Below, piece after piece: positions 15,294 through 22,894 of a DNA stretch of 37,283 nt (position 1 is its first letter; the number at the start of each line of letters is the position of its first letter). The notes under the pieces are model-generated. The model was not told the DNA's origin, ran no database searches, and saw only the letters and a program-made list of their open reading frames with translations. The position numbers and the translations under genes are program-made. Origin of the DNA: Glycomyces amatae (lineage in GTDB: Bacteria > Actinomycetota > Actinomycetes > Mycobacteriales > Micromonosporaceae); the NCBI RefSeq assembly GCF_020991375.1, contig NZ_JAJLQZ010000035.1, forward strand, positions 1-37,283, in the 5' to 3' direction.

Positions 15294-15692
15294 ATGTTCG
15301 GGGAAGACCGTATCGCGGAGCAGCTCGCGCAGACGCGCGAGATGCTGTCGCAGGCCGTCGCCACGCCCGGGGCGCAGGCGGAACCGATCGTCACGGAGGC
15401 GTCCGAGGGGCGCATCCAGGTGACGATGGGGACCGACGGCCGGTTCGAGCGGATCAAGATGACCCGCAGCGCCCTCCGGGACGGCCCCGAGGCGCTCATC
15501 GAGCAGCTGACGCTCGCCCTCAACGACGCGATCGACCAGCGCTCGGCGCAGACCGCGGCCCCCGCGCCGGCCGTCGACATGGCCGAGCTCAACGAGCGGG
15601 CCGCCCGCCTCCAGGACGCCTCGGTGCGCCAGTTCCAGGAGATGAGCACCGCGATCGGCGACCTCATGGGCAGGCTCGACGCGAGGCGGTGA
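15294..15692 (+). CDS. YbaB/EbfC-family protein B
   Basis: A 132-aa paralogue of the preceding protein. RIQVTMGTDGRFERIKMTRSALRDGPEALIEQLTLALNDAIDQRS aligns with SVRVTLGTDGRVQAIEVDPKGF...LLALNEALERR of protein A, and both end in helices with R-x-F/Q-Q-x-M-S-x-x-I. The ATG at 15294 is preferred because GGGAGG lies 5 nt upstream; an in-frame ATG at 15270 would add eight residues. A heterodimer with protein A is plausible but not shown. Confidence 0.72.
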   Translation: MFGEDRIAEQLAQTREMLSQAVATPGAQAEPIVTEASEGRIQVTMGTDGRFERIKMTRSALRDGPEALIEQLTLALNDAIDQRSAQTAAPAPAVDMAELNERAARLQDASVRQFQEMSTAIGDLMGRLDARR

Positions 15693-15720
15693 CCCCGCGG
15701 CGCCGGTCGGGTGCGCGGGC

Positions 15721-15744
15721 GAGGCCGGCCCGCGGGCCGGCCTC
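15721..15744. terminator. perfect 24-bp palindrome between convergent genes
   Basis: All 24 bases are self-complementary (12 + 12, centre CGCG), so a hairpin forms on either strand. It lies between the YbaB-like B gene and the sulfotransferase, which converge. There is no U-run, as is common in high-GC actinobacteria. Confidence 0.55.
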
Positions 15745-15781
15745 TGCAAGGGCCGCGGGCCGGCCTCTGCAAGGGCCGCGG
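15730..15781. repeat. 23-bp tandem repeat, 2.3 copies
   Basis: Bases 15730-15758 recur exactly at 15753-15781 (period 23). Each unit contains GGCCGGCCTCTGCAAGGGCC. It overlaps the right arm of the 24-bp palindrome, so it looks like a terminator arm that was duplicated. Confidence 0.75.
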
Positions 15782-15791
15782 CCGGATCGGA

Positions 15792-17033
15792 TCAGCGCGT
15801 GCGGCGGGTGTAGAAGTTCTGGGCGCTGACCATGCGCTCGTAGTCGGCGAACGTGCGGTGGACGACGTCGTCGTCCAGGCCGTACGAGCCGAGGGTGTAC
15901 TCGTGCTTGCGGTCGCGGAGCGGGCGCTCGAGCGCCTCCACCAGGTTCCCCTCGTCCTTGATCGACCACTCGAGCCCGAGCCGCTCGTACAGGCCGGGGA
16001 CGAACGTGTACGGGTCCTCGGCGAGCAGGTGGTAGGGCACGTCGACCACTGAGGACAGGTGCCGCTGCCGGAACGCCCGGCCGGCCTCGACGATCTCGGA
16101 CATCAGCTCCATGGCGTAGGCGCCGAGCGCCTGGCGGTCCACCGTGGTCACGAACAGGCTCTGGGCGAGGTCGGCCAGGCTGCACAGGGACCCCATCACG
16201 GTGACCGGGCTGCGGTGGGTCCACACGAACGTCGCGTCCGGGAACACCTTCCTGATCGACGCCATCTCACCGAGGTCCAAGGGGTACTTCAGGACCCACC
16301 GGTGCAGCGAGCCGTCCACCGCGCGGGGCCGCCCGTGCTGGAGCACCTGGAGCGCCGACTTCAGGTAGCGGTAGTCCACCGTGGTGTCGCGGGCGGCGAA
16401 CCACTTCCGGTACTCGGGCATGGGCGCGTGGAAGAGCAGGTGGTAGAGCCCGTGGGGGAGCAGGAACATGCTCTCCTCGGGCTTGGTGGCGTCCACGGGG
16501 TGGATGTGGTCGAAGTCGGGCGCGAAGCGGGTGGCCGAGAACTGCTTCCCGACCTTCTTGACCAGGCGCGCCTCTTCGGCGGGGCCGCGCTGGAGATCGG
16601 TGCGGACCATCTCCCACAGGCGCGGGCCGCGGCACTGCCTGGAGCGCGCGAGCACCTGGTGGGCGAGGGTCGTGGCGGTGCGCGGCAGCCCGACCACGAA
16701 CACGGGCCGGATGATCGGCTCCTCGCCGATCTCGGGGTGCGCGCGGTGCAGGTCGCGGATGCGCAGCCGGTTCTCGAGCCGCGCCTGGGCGTCCATCATG
16801 GTGGTGAGCCAGCCGATGGCGGAGAGGTTCGGGACGTCGGCGACGCAGTTCGCGAGGAACCGGAAGTCCTCGATCCACTCGCGGTCGCTCTCGTCGGTCC
16901 GGCTGCCGGCGTTCTTCTCGGCGCGCTGGACGGCCTTGGCCCAGGCCTCGTCGGGGTCCTTGCGCGAGCGCAGCATCGGCGCCATCGCGGCGTTGGCGGC
17001 CTTGAACGCGAACGTGGTGCGGTTGTTGCCCAT
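15792..17033 (-). CDS. PAPS-dependent sulfotransferase family protein
   Basis: A 413-aa soluble protein. RPVFVVGLPRTATTLAHQVLARS (about residues 120-142) is the 5'-phosphosulfate loop of sulfotransferases, and TFVWTHRSPVTVMGSLCSL matches the 3'-phosphate-binding region; HRWVLKYPLDLG is also conserved. It would transfer sulfate from PAPS to an unknown acceptor such as a lipid or sugar. Related long sulfotransferases are common in mycobacteria and other actinomycetes. The ATG at 17033 (preceded by AGGAAG) is preferred; a GTG at 17099 would add 22 residues of Pro/Asp-rich sequence. It is not in the sulfatase operon and need not be linked to it. Confidence 0.82.
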   Translation of the reverse strand: MGNNRTTFAFKAANAAMAPMLRSRKDPDEAWAKAVQRAEKNAGSRTDESDREWIEDFRFLANCVADVPNLSAIGWLTTMMDAQARLENRLRIRDLHRAHPEIGEEPIIRPVFVVGLPRTATTLAHQVLARSRQCRGPRLWEMVRTDLQRGPAEEARLVKKVGKQFSATRFAPDFDHIHPVDATKPEESMFLLPHGLYHLLFHAPMPEYRKWFAARDTTVDYRYLKSALQVLQHGRPRAVDGSLHRWVLKYPLDLGEMASIRKVFPDATFVWTHRSPVTVMGSLCSLADLAQSLFVTTVDRQALGAYAMELMSEIVEAGRAFRQRHLSSVVDVPYHLLAEDPYTFVPGLYERLGLEWSIKDEGNLVEALERPLRDRKHEYTLGSYGLDDDVVHRTFADYERMVSAQNFYTRRTR

Positions 17034-17159
17034 GGGGGTGGCTTCCTGTCGGAGGGGTCCGTCCGGCGCCTCCGGATCGAGCGGGTTCGGAGGCGTCACG
17101 GAAGATCCTAAGGCCTGGCGCTGATGTCGCCGCTGCGGGAACCTCGCCGCGCCCGGCCC

Positions 17160-17822
17160 TCAGCCCCCCGCCCCGCGGCGGCCCTCCGCCCACGCGGCGA
17201 TCCCGCCGCCCGCCGCGGTGCCCACCGACGCCGCGCCGAGCAGCAGCACCCACCACTCGTCGGACATGTGCCCGACGACCGCGAGCACCGCGCCGACGAC
17301 GACCACGCCTGCGATCCCCGCGGGCCCCGCCGGCCGGCGTCCGCGCCGCCTTGCGGCGCCGGGCCGGGAGAGCAGCGCCGGGACCGCCCAGAACGACCCG
17401 CACCCGATCGCGAGCAGGACGACGCCGACGTCGCGCCACGCGTCGTCCGCCCGGACGAGCCCGTAGACCAGCACGCCGACGCCCGCGACGAGGACCGCGC
17501 CGAACGGGGCCGCCCTCGGGCCTCCCAGCAGGTACATGCCCGCGCACGAGGCGACCAGGAGCCCCAGCCCGGTGAAGACCCCCATGATCCACATCGCGAC
17601 GGGCATCGCGTACTCGTACGGGTAGACCTCGGCCGCGCCCAGCGCCCCGGCGCCGATCGCCAGCACGGGCCCGGCGAGGACGAGCCCCAGCGAGGCCCAG
17701 GTGACGCGCCGCTGGAACCGTTCGTCGGCCGCGCGCCGCCGCTCGCGCTCCGCGCGCCGCCGCTCGCGCTCCGCGCGCCGCTCCCGGCGCTCCGCCCTGC
17801 TCGTTCCCCCGCCCGCCGCCAT
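17160..17822 (-). CDS. polytopic membrane protein with charged N-terminal helix
   Basis: A 220-aa protein of no recognised family. The first 40 residues are almost all Arg, Glu and Ala (RRERRAERERRRAERERRR), with a 7-residue period encoded by three DNA repeats of 21 bp. About six hydrophobic segments follow (WASLGLVLAGPVLAIGAGAL; MPVAMWIMGVFTGLGLLVASCAGMYLLGG; FGAVLVAGVGVLVYGLV; VGVVLLAIGCGSFWAVPALL; GIAGVVVVGAVLAVVGHM; WWVLLLGAASVGTAAGGGIAAWA). The start at 17822 is set by GGAGGAG. It could anchor something at the membrane, but no function is visible. Confidence 0.65.
   Translation of the reverse strand: MAAGGGTSRAERRERRAERERRRAERERRRAADERFQRRVTWASLGLVLAGPVLAIGAGALGAAEVYPYEYAMPVAMWIMGVFTGLGLLVASCAGMYLLGGPRAAPFGAVLVAGVGVLVYGLVRADDAWRDVGVVLLAIGCGSFWAVPALLSRPGAARRRGRRPAGPAGIAGVVVVGAVLAVVGHMSDEWWVLLLGAASVGTAAGGGIAAWAEGRRGAGG
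17729..17791. repeat. 21-bp in-frame tandem repeat (three units)
   Basis: Units at 17729-17749 and 17750-17770 are identical, and 17771-17791 is a partial third copy. The repeat lies inside the membrane-protein gene and encodes a 7-residue Arg/Glu/Ala period in its cytoplasmic N-terminus, so copy number could vary without frameshift. Confidence 0.75.
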
Positions 17823-17953
17823 GGCGCTCCTCCGTCGTCCGGTCCCGCGCCGCACCGGCGCCTGACGGGCAACGGTATGCCGGAACGGCCGCGGCGCCGA
17901 GAGCGCCGCGGCCCGATCGGGGTTTCCTGCCGCTTTCTTGCCGGTCCTTCGCC

Positions 17954-17982
17954 TTGGACCGCGCACCTCCCGCGGGCAGACT
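17954..17982 (+). promoter_or_regulatory. promoter of the 18026 gene and protease unit
   Basis: TTGGAC (17954-17959), 17-nt spacer, CAGACT (17977-17982). The +1 should be near 17989, about 37 nt before the ATG with its GGGGAGGG site. GCGGGCAGACTGG around the -10 is identical to that of the SDR promoter at 12216. Confidence 0.5.
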
Positions 17983-18025
17983 GGCGACGGCGGCGCCTGC
18001 CGCCGTCGACCGGGGGGAGGGAATC

Positions 18026-18655
18026 ATGGCGGGAGTCTCCTGGATCGTCCGCCCCAAGGGATCGGAGCACGTGATCATCACCGCCCCCGACGCCCCGGTG
18101 GGCGTCGGCGACGCGGTCGACCGGCTGCAGGCGGCGCTCGACGGGTTCCCCGGGCGGAAACCGGTCTGGTTCCGGCCGCTGGAGCGGCTCGGCTACTGGT
18201 GGTACCCGATCTGCATGGTCGCGATGGCCGTCGCGGTCGCCTTCGCCGGGCCGCGCGAGCTCGGCCTGAACATCGCCTACGGCCTCGGGGCCGGCGTGAC
18301 CGTCGCCGTCCTCAGCGGCATGGTCCTCACGGGCCTCGCCCATCTCCAATCCCGGTTGACGAGCGGGCGCACCGTCGAGCAGGCGGTCAAGGAGGTCGCC
18401 CCGCTCGCCCGCGGCGCCGGGGGCGTCGCCGACCGCGTCGAGGCGATCCTCGCGCGGGATCCCGCGCGCGAGCGCGAGGTGCACCTGCTCGCCTGGCGCG
18501 CCGCCGGGGTCGGCACCCCCCACCGGGGGAGGGCCGACGACGAGCTCGACGAGCTGTGGAAGCTGGCCGACCCGGCGGGGGCCGCCGCGCGCGAGGCCAA
18601 GATCCGGGAGATCGAGGCGGCGCTCGCCCCCCACCGGCGCGACCGCAAGCGCTGA
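18026..18655 (+). CDS. hypothetical membrane protein, partner of the M48 protease
   Basis: A 209-aa protein of no recognised family. Residues 50-60 (RKPVWFRPLERLGYWWYP) lead into two hydrophobic helices (ICMVAMAVAVAFAG and NIAYGLGAGVTVAVLSGMVLTGL), followed by an Ala/Glu/Arg-rich soluble tail with predicted helices (EAILARDPAREREVHLLAWRAAG, AAREAKIREIEAALAPHRRD). The ATG at 18026 follows GGGGAGGG. Its stop (18655) is 1 bp before the GTG of the M48 gene, so the two are almost certainly co-translated. It may be an adaptor or regulator of the protease; this is inferred from position only. Confidence 0.65.
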   Translation: MAGVSWIVRPKGSEHVIITAPDAPVGVGDAVDRLQAALDGFPGRKPVWFRPLERLGYWWYPICMVAMAVAVAFAGPRELGLNIAYGLGAGVTVAVLSGMVLTGLAHLQSRLTSGRTVEQAVKEVAPLARGAGGVADRVEAILARDPAREREVHLLAWRAAGVGTPHRGRADDELDELWKLADPAGAAAREAKIREIEAALAPHRRDRKR

Positions 18656-18656
18656 C

Positions 18657-20096
18657 GTGGTGCGGTGGATGCTGCTGGTCGGCGCCGTCCCGGCGCTGAT
18701 GCTCGCCCTCCTGGGCGCCCTGGTCTGGTTCAGCGCCTACGCGTTCACCCAGTCGCCCGTCACGGCCGTGAAGATCGCGATCGGCCTCGCGCCGGTCGCG
18801 GCGGTTCTCGGCCGCGGCCTGTGGGTGCTGCTCGCGAAGGGCGACCACCCGGTCCGCGGCGTGCCGGTGCGCGAGGACGAGCAGCCCGAGCTGTGGGCGC
18901 TGGTCCGCGAACTCGCCCGGACCGCCGGCACCGCACCGCCGGACGACCTCCGCGTGACCGCGGACGCCAACGCCGCCGTCATGGAGGACACCCGGCTGCT
19001 CGGCCTGGTCGCCCTCCGCAGGCGCATGTTCATCGGCGCCCCGCTGCTCGCCGAGATGCGCGCGGACGGGCTCGCCGCGGTGATCACCCACGAGCTCGCG
19101 CACTACGGCAACCGCGACACCCGCCTCGCGGGCGCCGCCTACCGCAGCCGCCGCGCCTTCGCGCGTACGCTGACCGCGATCGACCGGGACGACCTCCTCC
19201 AGCGGGCGCTGCACTTCCTGCTGCGGCCCTACGGGGCCTTCGTGCTGCGCGCCTCCGCGGACCTGAGCAGGCGGCAGGAGCGCGCGGCGGACGCGGCCGC
19301 GGCCGAAGCGGTCGGCTCGGCGGCCGCCGCCGCCGCGTTCCGCGAGCTGGCCTCGATCGCCGCGTCATGGGCGCTGTTCCGGGACCACCACCTGGTCGCG
19401 GGCTGGGACGCGGACCGCCTCCCGGCCGACCCGTTCGGCGGGTACCGCCGCCTGCGCGCCTCGCTGCCCGACCTCCCCGCCGACCCGCCGCACGAGGCCG
19501 ACCCGTACGACACGCACCCGCCCATGGGCGAGCGGATCGCGGCCGTCGCCGCGCTGTCCGCCGCCGGGACGGTGCGCGTCCCCGCCGTTCCGGCACTCGG
19601 CCTCCTGCGCGGCCCGGCGCCGCTGCTCGACGCGGCACTGCTGGACGACCTGGGGCCCGAAGCGCGTTCGAAGCGCCGGGCGGACTGGCCCGCGCTGATC
19701 CGCGACGGCGCGCTCGCGTCGCTGACCGAGCACACGGACCTGGTGCTGGCCAACGCCTCCCGCGCCACCGGGCGGCCGCCCTCGCTGCGCACCCTCCTCG
19801 ACGCGCTGGACGCGGGCCTGCTGGCCGAGCTCGGCGCCGACCCTGGCGGCCCGGGCCTCCCCTCGGACGGTCCCCGGGTGCGCCGCGAACGCGCCCGGCT
19901 GCTGGTCCGCGCGGGCCTCGAAGGCGCGGTCGTCGCGGCGCTCACCGGCGCCGGGGCGATCCGCTGGCGCGAATCCTGGCCCGCGGCCGGCGCCATGCAC
20001 TTGGACGAACGCGTCCGGGACCCGCTGCCGGAGCTGATCGACGCCGCGGTGTCCGATCGGCCCGACACCGCGCGCCTGCGCGCGCTGCTCGGCTAG
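18657..20096 (+). CDS. M48-family membrane zinc metalloprotease
   Basis: A 479-aa peptidase. Two N-terminal hydrophobic segments (LLVGAVPALMLALLGALVWFSAY; VKIAIGLAPVAAVLGRGLWVLL) anchor it. The zinc motif is VITHELAHYGNRDTR (His145-Glu146, His149), and the third ligand fits Glu208 in SRRQERAADAAAAEAVG, as in HtpX/Ste24 relatives. HPPMGERIAAV near residue 285 is typical of M48. The C-terminal 180 residues are extra, Ala/Leu/Arg-rich and helical. The GTG at 18657 is taken; GTG 18660 or ATG 18669 are alternatives. Membrane quality-control proteolysis is the usual role. It forms a unit with 18026-18655 and possibly 20151-21275. Confidence 0.85.
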   Translation: MVRWMLLVGAVPALMLALLGALVWFSAYAFTQSPVTAVKIAIGLAPVAAVLGRGLWVLLAKGDHPVRGVPVREDEQPELWALVRELARTAGTAPPDDLRVTADANAAVMEDTRLLGLVALRRRMFIGAPLLAEMRADGLAAVITHELAHYGNRDTRLAGAAYRSRRAFARTLTAIDRDDLLQRALHFLLRPYGAFVLRASADLSRRQERAADAAAAEAVGSAAAAAAFRELASIAASWALFRDHHLVAGWDADRLPADPFGGYRRLRASLPDLPADPPHEADPYDTHPPMGERIAAVAALSAAGTVRVPAVPALGLLRGPAPLLDAALLDDLGPEARSKRRADWPALIRDGALASLTEHTDLVLANASRATGRPPSLRTLLDALDAGLLAELGADPGGPGLPSDGPRVRRERARLLVRAGLEGAVVAALTGAGAIRWRESWPAAGAMHLDERVRDPLPELIDAAVSDRPDTARLRALLG

Positions 20097-20132
20097 GCAC
20101 ACCGATTCCGCACACCGATTCCGCACACCGAT
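20097..20132. repeat. 13-bp tandem repeat, 2.8 copies
   Basis: GCACACCGATTCC occurs at 20097-20109 and 20110-20122, with a 10-bp partial copy at 20123-20132. It begins directly after the protease stop codon and ends just before the ribosome site of the next gene. Confidence 0.8.
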
Positions 20133-20150
20133 CTGAAAGGCCCGAACACG

Positions 20151-21275
20151 ATGGCACTGCTCCTAGGGGCGAAGACCCGCGTACTGATGGCCATGCGCAA
20201 GGACGCCAAGCGCCGGGGCCTGTCGTTCACGAAGTACATGGAGGCGGTGTCCCTCCAGGAGATGATCACGCTGATCCGCGAGGTCGACCCCACGGTCAAC
20301 CCCGCCGACATCGTGCCCGGCCTGCCTGACATCCCGCCCGTCGACGTCACCCGCTGGGGCCTGCCGCCCGAGTCCGCGCTGAGCACCGACCTGAGCCGCC
20401 CGGTCCCGGTGATCGGCGCCGCGGTGGCCGCGGCGCGGGCCGGCGACTGGAGGCCCGCCGCCCAGCTGCTCGAGCGCAGCCACGGCGACTGGGCGATGCG
20501 CGCGGCCGCCGTGCACGCGCTCGGCGAGGCCGCCGCGGACGACGGCGCGTGGCTCAACGCGTGGCGCGCCGCCGTCGGCCAGGACCGCCACCTCGCGGTC
20601 GTCGAGGCGCACGGGACGTTCTGGCTGGCCTGGAAGCTGCGCGGCGACCGGCCGGAGGCCACGGCCGGGCAGCACGACGCGTTCCACCAGACCGTCCTGC
20701 GAGCCGAGGCCGCCGCCCATCAGGCGATCCGGCTGGCGCCGGAGGACCCGACCCCGTGGTGCACGCTGGTCACGCTCGCTCGCGGCCGCGGGTACGACCC
20801 CGAGACCTTCGCCGCGATCTGGCGCGAGCTCCAGGCCCGCGACCCGCTGCACCGCGCCGGGCACGAGTTCGCGCTGATGTACTGGGCCGAGGCCGCCTCC
20901 TCGTCCGAGCCGGTGTTCGCCTTCGCCGAGCGGGCCGCCGCCGCGTCCCCCTCGCTCGCCTTCCTGGTCGTCCAGGCCGCGGTCGAGTGCGAGGACGGCG
21001 ACGAGGCGATCTGGAGGGACGCCCGGGTCCAGCGGGCGCTCGACGCCGTGTCCAGGTGGCTGTCCGCGCCGGCCGGCGGCGGTGGCGTCTACGCGGGCGC
21101 CGACCGGCACTGGGCGGCGTACGGGTTGGTGAGCGCCGGCCGCGGCGCCGAGGCCGTGCCGCTGTTCGCCCAGCTGGGGACGGACGCGTCCGGCCGCCCG
21201 TGGCAGGACTACGGCCCCGACGCGGTCGCGGTCTTCGACGGCTTCCGCCGCAGGGCGTGCGCGGCCGCGTCGTAG
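20151..21275 (+). CDS. hypothetical protein, helical-repeat (TPR-like) type
   Basis: A 374-aa soluble protein of no recognised family. The first 60 residues (MRKDAKRRGLSFTKYMEAVSLQEMITLIREVD) form a separate unit. Residues 95-370 are a run of Ala-rich helices such as AAVAAARAGDWRPAAQLLERSHGDW, AHQAIRLAPEDPTPWCTLVTLARGRGYDPE and AAYGLVSAGRGAEAVPLFAQLG, which resemble tetratricopeptide-like pairs. GAAAGG upstream supports the ATG. It is 54 bp after the M48 gene, across a 13-bp tandem repeat, and is followed by a strong terminator, so it may end that operon. A scaffolding role is only a guess. Confidence 0.7.
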   Translation: MALLLGAKTRVLMAMRKDAKRRGLSFTKYMEAVSLQEMITLIREVDPTVNPADIVPGLPDIPPVDVTRWGLPPESALSTDLSRPVPVIGAAVAAARAGDWRPAAQLLERSHGDWAMRAAAVHALGEAAADDGAWLNAWRAAVGQDRHLAVVEAHGTFWLAWKLRGDRPEATAGQHDAFHQTVLRAEAAAHQAIRLAPEDPTPWCTLVTLARGRGYDPETFAAIWRELQARDPLHRAGHEFALMYWAEAASSSEPVFAFAERAAAASPSLAFLVVQAAVECEDGDEAIWRDARVQRALDAVSRWLSAPAGGGGVYAGADRHWAAYGLVSAGRGAEAVPLFAQLGTDASGRPWQDYGPDAVAVFDGFRRRACAAAS

Positions 21276-21293
21276 CCGGGCCCGACCCGCCGC

Positions 21294-21320
21294 ACCGGCC
21301 CCTCGCGCTGAGGGGCCGGT
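21294..21320 (+). terminator. intrinsic-type hairpin terminator
   Basis: An 11-bp perfect stem (ACCGGCCCCTC / GAGGGGCCGGT) with a GCGCT loop lies 18 bp after the stop of the 374-aa gene. No clear U-run follows. Confidence 0.7.
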
Positions 21321-21348
21321 CGGAACCAGCGCTGTAAATAGAACCTTG

Positions 21349-21380
21349 TCAATGCTTGTGCTGGTGGCCGATCAATGCTT
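21349..21380. promoter_or_regulatory. direct repeat in the mannanase upstream region
   Basis: TCAATGCTT occurs at 21349-21357 and 21372-21380 (23 bp apart, about two turns). It lies in the only AT-rich stretch (21330-21400) before the GH5 gene, where the promoter must be. TTGTGC (21356) and TTAACT (21379) are 17 nt apart but fit the consensus poorly. A regulator site is plausible; none of the regulators here can be tied to it. Confidence 0.35.
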
Positions 21381-21472
21381 AACTCGATAAAGAATAAAGC
21401 CGGGCCGGTGCCCGGCTCCGAGCCCGCCTCCGGGGTCCCCGCGGTCGGGCGACCCTCATGAAAGGCACAGGT

Positions 21473-22840
21473 ATGGCAACGGCAGCCAGTACCCGTCCGC
21501 GCCGCTCGGCGCGCAGGCTCCTGCTCGCCGCGATCACCGCGGTGGCGCTCGCCGCGGGCGGGCTCTTCTTCCTCGCCCCCGCGCAGGCACAGGCGAACGG
21601 CTTCCACGTCGTCGGCTCGAACCTGGTGGACGCCAACGGCAACGAGTTCATCATGCGCGGCTCCACCCACCCCTACGAGTGGTACCAGACCCAGGACGAC
21701 GCGATCGGCGACATGAGCGCGCTGGGCACCAACACCGTCCGGGTCGTCCTCGGCTCCGGCCAGCAGTGGGGCCCGAGCCCGGCCGCGAACGTCGCCGGGA
21801 TCATCGACGACTGCAAGGCCAACCGCGTCGTGTGCGTCCTGGAGGTCCACGACACCACCGGCTACGCCGACGCCTCGGCGCCGAACGCGGCCAGCCTCGA
21901 CCAGGCCGTCGACTACTGGATCAGCATCCAGGACGTCCTGGAGGGCGAAGAGGCCTACGTCATCATCAACATCGGCAACGAGCCCTGGGGCAACGAGAAC
22001 GTCGCGGGCTGGGAGCCGGCGATGACCAACGCGATCGAGCGGATGCGCGCGGCCGGCTTCGAGCACACGCTCATCGCCGATGCCCCCAACTGGGGCCAGG
22101 ACTGGACCAACACCATGCGCGACGGCGACACCGCCCAGCGCGTCTTCGACGCCGACCCGCTCGCGAACACCGTGTTCTCGGTGCACATGTACTCGGTCTA
22201 CGCCCAGCCGCAGACCGTGATCGACTACTTCGACGCGTTCGAGGCGAAGGGCCTGCCGCTCATCGTCGGCGAGTTCGGCGAGGACACGCCCACCGCCATC
22301 GAGGCCGAGGCCCAGGAGCGCGGCATCGGCTGGATCGCGTGGTCGTGGTCGGGCAACACCGGCGGCACCCACGACCAGGTGATCGACTTCGACCCGAACC
22401 AGATGCGCCCCTGGGGCGAGCGGGTCTTCCACGGCGAGAACGGGATCGGCGCCACCGCCGAGCGCGCCAGCGTCTTCGGCGACGACCCGGACCCGACCGA
22501 CCCGACCACCACCCCCGACGACCCGACCACCGAGCCCGAGCCCGAGGGCGACTGCTCGGCCGAGATCGAGGTCGCCGGCGACTGGGGCTCGGGCTGGCAG
22601 GGCAACGTCAGCATCACCGCCGACGCGGCCGTCGACGGCTGGACCCTGACGTGGACCTGGCCCGGGGCCACCACCGTGACCTCGCACTGGAACGCCGAGC
22701 TGTCCCAGTCCGGCGCAACGGTGACCGCCTCCGACGTCGGCTGGAACGCCGCCGTCGCCGCGGGCCAGACCCGTCAGGTCTTCGGCTTCATCGGATCGTC
22801 CGCGGCGGCGACCCCCGAAGTGACCTGCACCGCCGCCTAG
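21473..22840 (+). CDS. secreted GH5 endo-beta-mannanase-like enzyme with CBM2
   Basis: A 455-aa exported enzyme. A twin-Arg-rich signal peptide (RPRRSARRLLLAAITAVALAAGG, cleavage near AQAQA-NG) precedes a TIM barrel (about 45-340) starting GFHVVGSNLVDANGNEFIMRGSTHPYEWY, a start typical of GH5_8 mannanases. The acid/base is Glu170 in IGNEPWGN and the nucleophile Glu267 in VGEFGED. A Thr/Pro/Asp linker (DPTDPTTTPDDPTTEPEPE) leads to a cellulose-binding CBM2 (GDWGSGWQGNVSITA, WNAELSQSGATVTASDVGWNA). The ATG at 21473 has AAAGG 7 nt upstream; the ATG at 21458 has none. It would cut beta-mannan in plant cell walls. Confidence 0.87.
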   Translation: MATAASTRPRRSARRLLLAAITAVALAAGGLFFLAPAQAQANGFHVVGSNLVDANGNEFIMRGSTHPYEWYQTQDDAIGDMSALGTNTVRVVLGSGQQWGPSPAANVAGIIDDCKANRVVCVLEVHDTTGYADASAPNAASLDQAVDYWISIQDVLEGEEAYVIINIGNEPWGNENVAGWEPAMTNAIERMRAAGFEHTLIADAPNWGQDWTNTMRDGDTAQRVFDADPLANTVFSVHMYSVYAQPQTVIDYFDAFEAKGLPLIVGEFGEDTPTAIEAEAQERGIGWIAWSWSGNTGGTHDQVIDFDPNQMRPWGERVFHGENGIGATAERASVFGDDPDPTDPTTTPDDPTTEPEPEGDCSAEIEVAGDWGSGWQGNVSITADAAVDGWTLTWTWPGATTVTSHWNAELSQSGATVTASDVGWNAAVAAGQTRQVFGFIGSSAAATPEVTCTAA

Positions 22841-22857
22841 CGGCACCGCCGGACGGC

Positions 22858-22890
22858 GAGGGCGCGTGCGTCGCCGACGCACGCGCCCTC
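22858..22890. terminator. bidirectional hairpin terminator
   Basis: A perfect 14-bp stem (GAGGGCGCGTGCGT / ACGCACGCGCCCTC) with a 5-nt loop, between the convergent mannanase and chitinase genes. It can act on both strands. Confidence 0.85.
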
Positions 22891-22894
22891 ACCG

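Noticed and set aside
15730..15781. CRISPR-like repeat
   Set aside because: Units are contiguous with no spacers and no cas genes; it is a simple tandem repeat.
15792..17033. Functional link between the sulfotransferase and the sulfatase operon
   Set aside because: They are about 4.6 kb apart with unrelated genes and opposite strand between; sharing sulfate chemistry alone is not evidence.
20097..20132. Attachment site or iteron origin
   Set aside because: Only 2.8 copies of 13 bp between two co-oriented genes; no integrase, replication protein or tRNA nearby.
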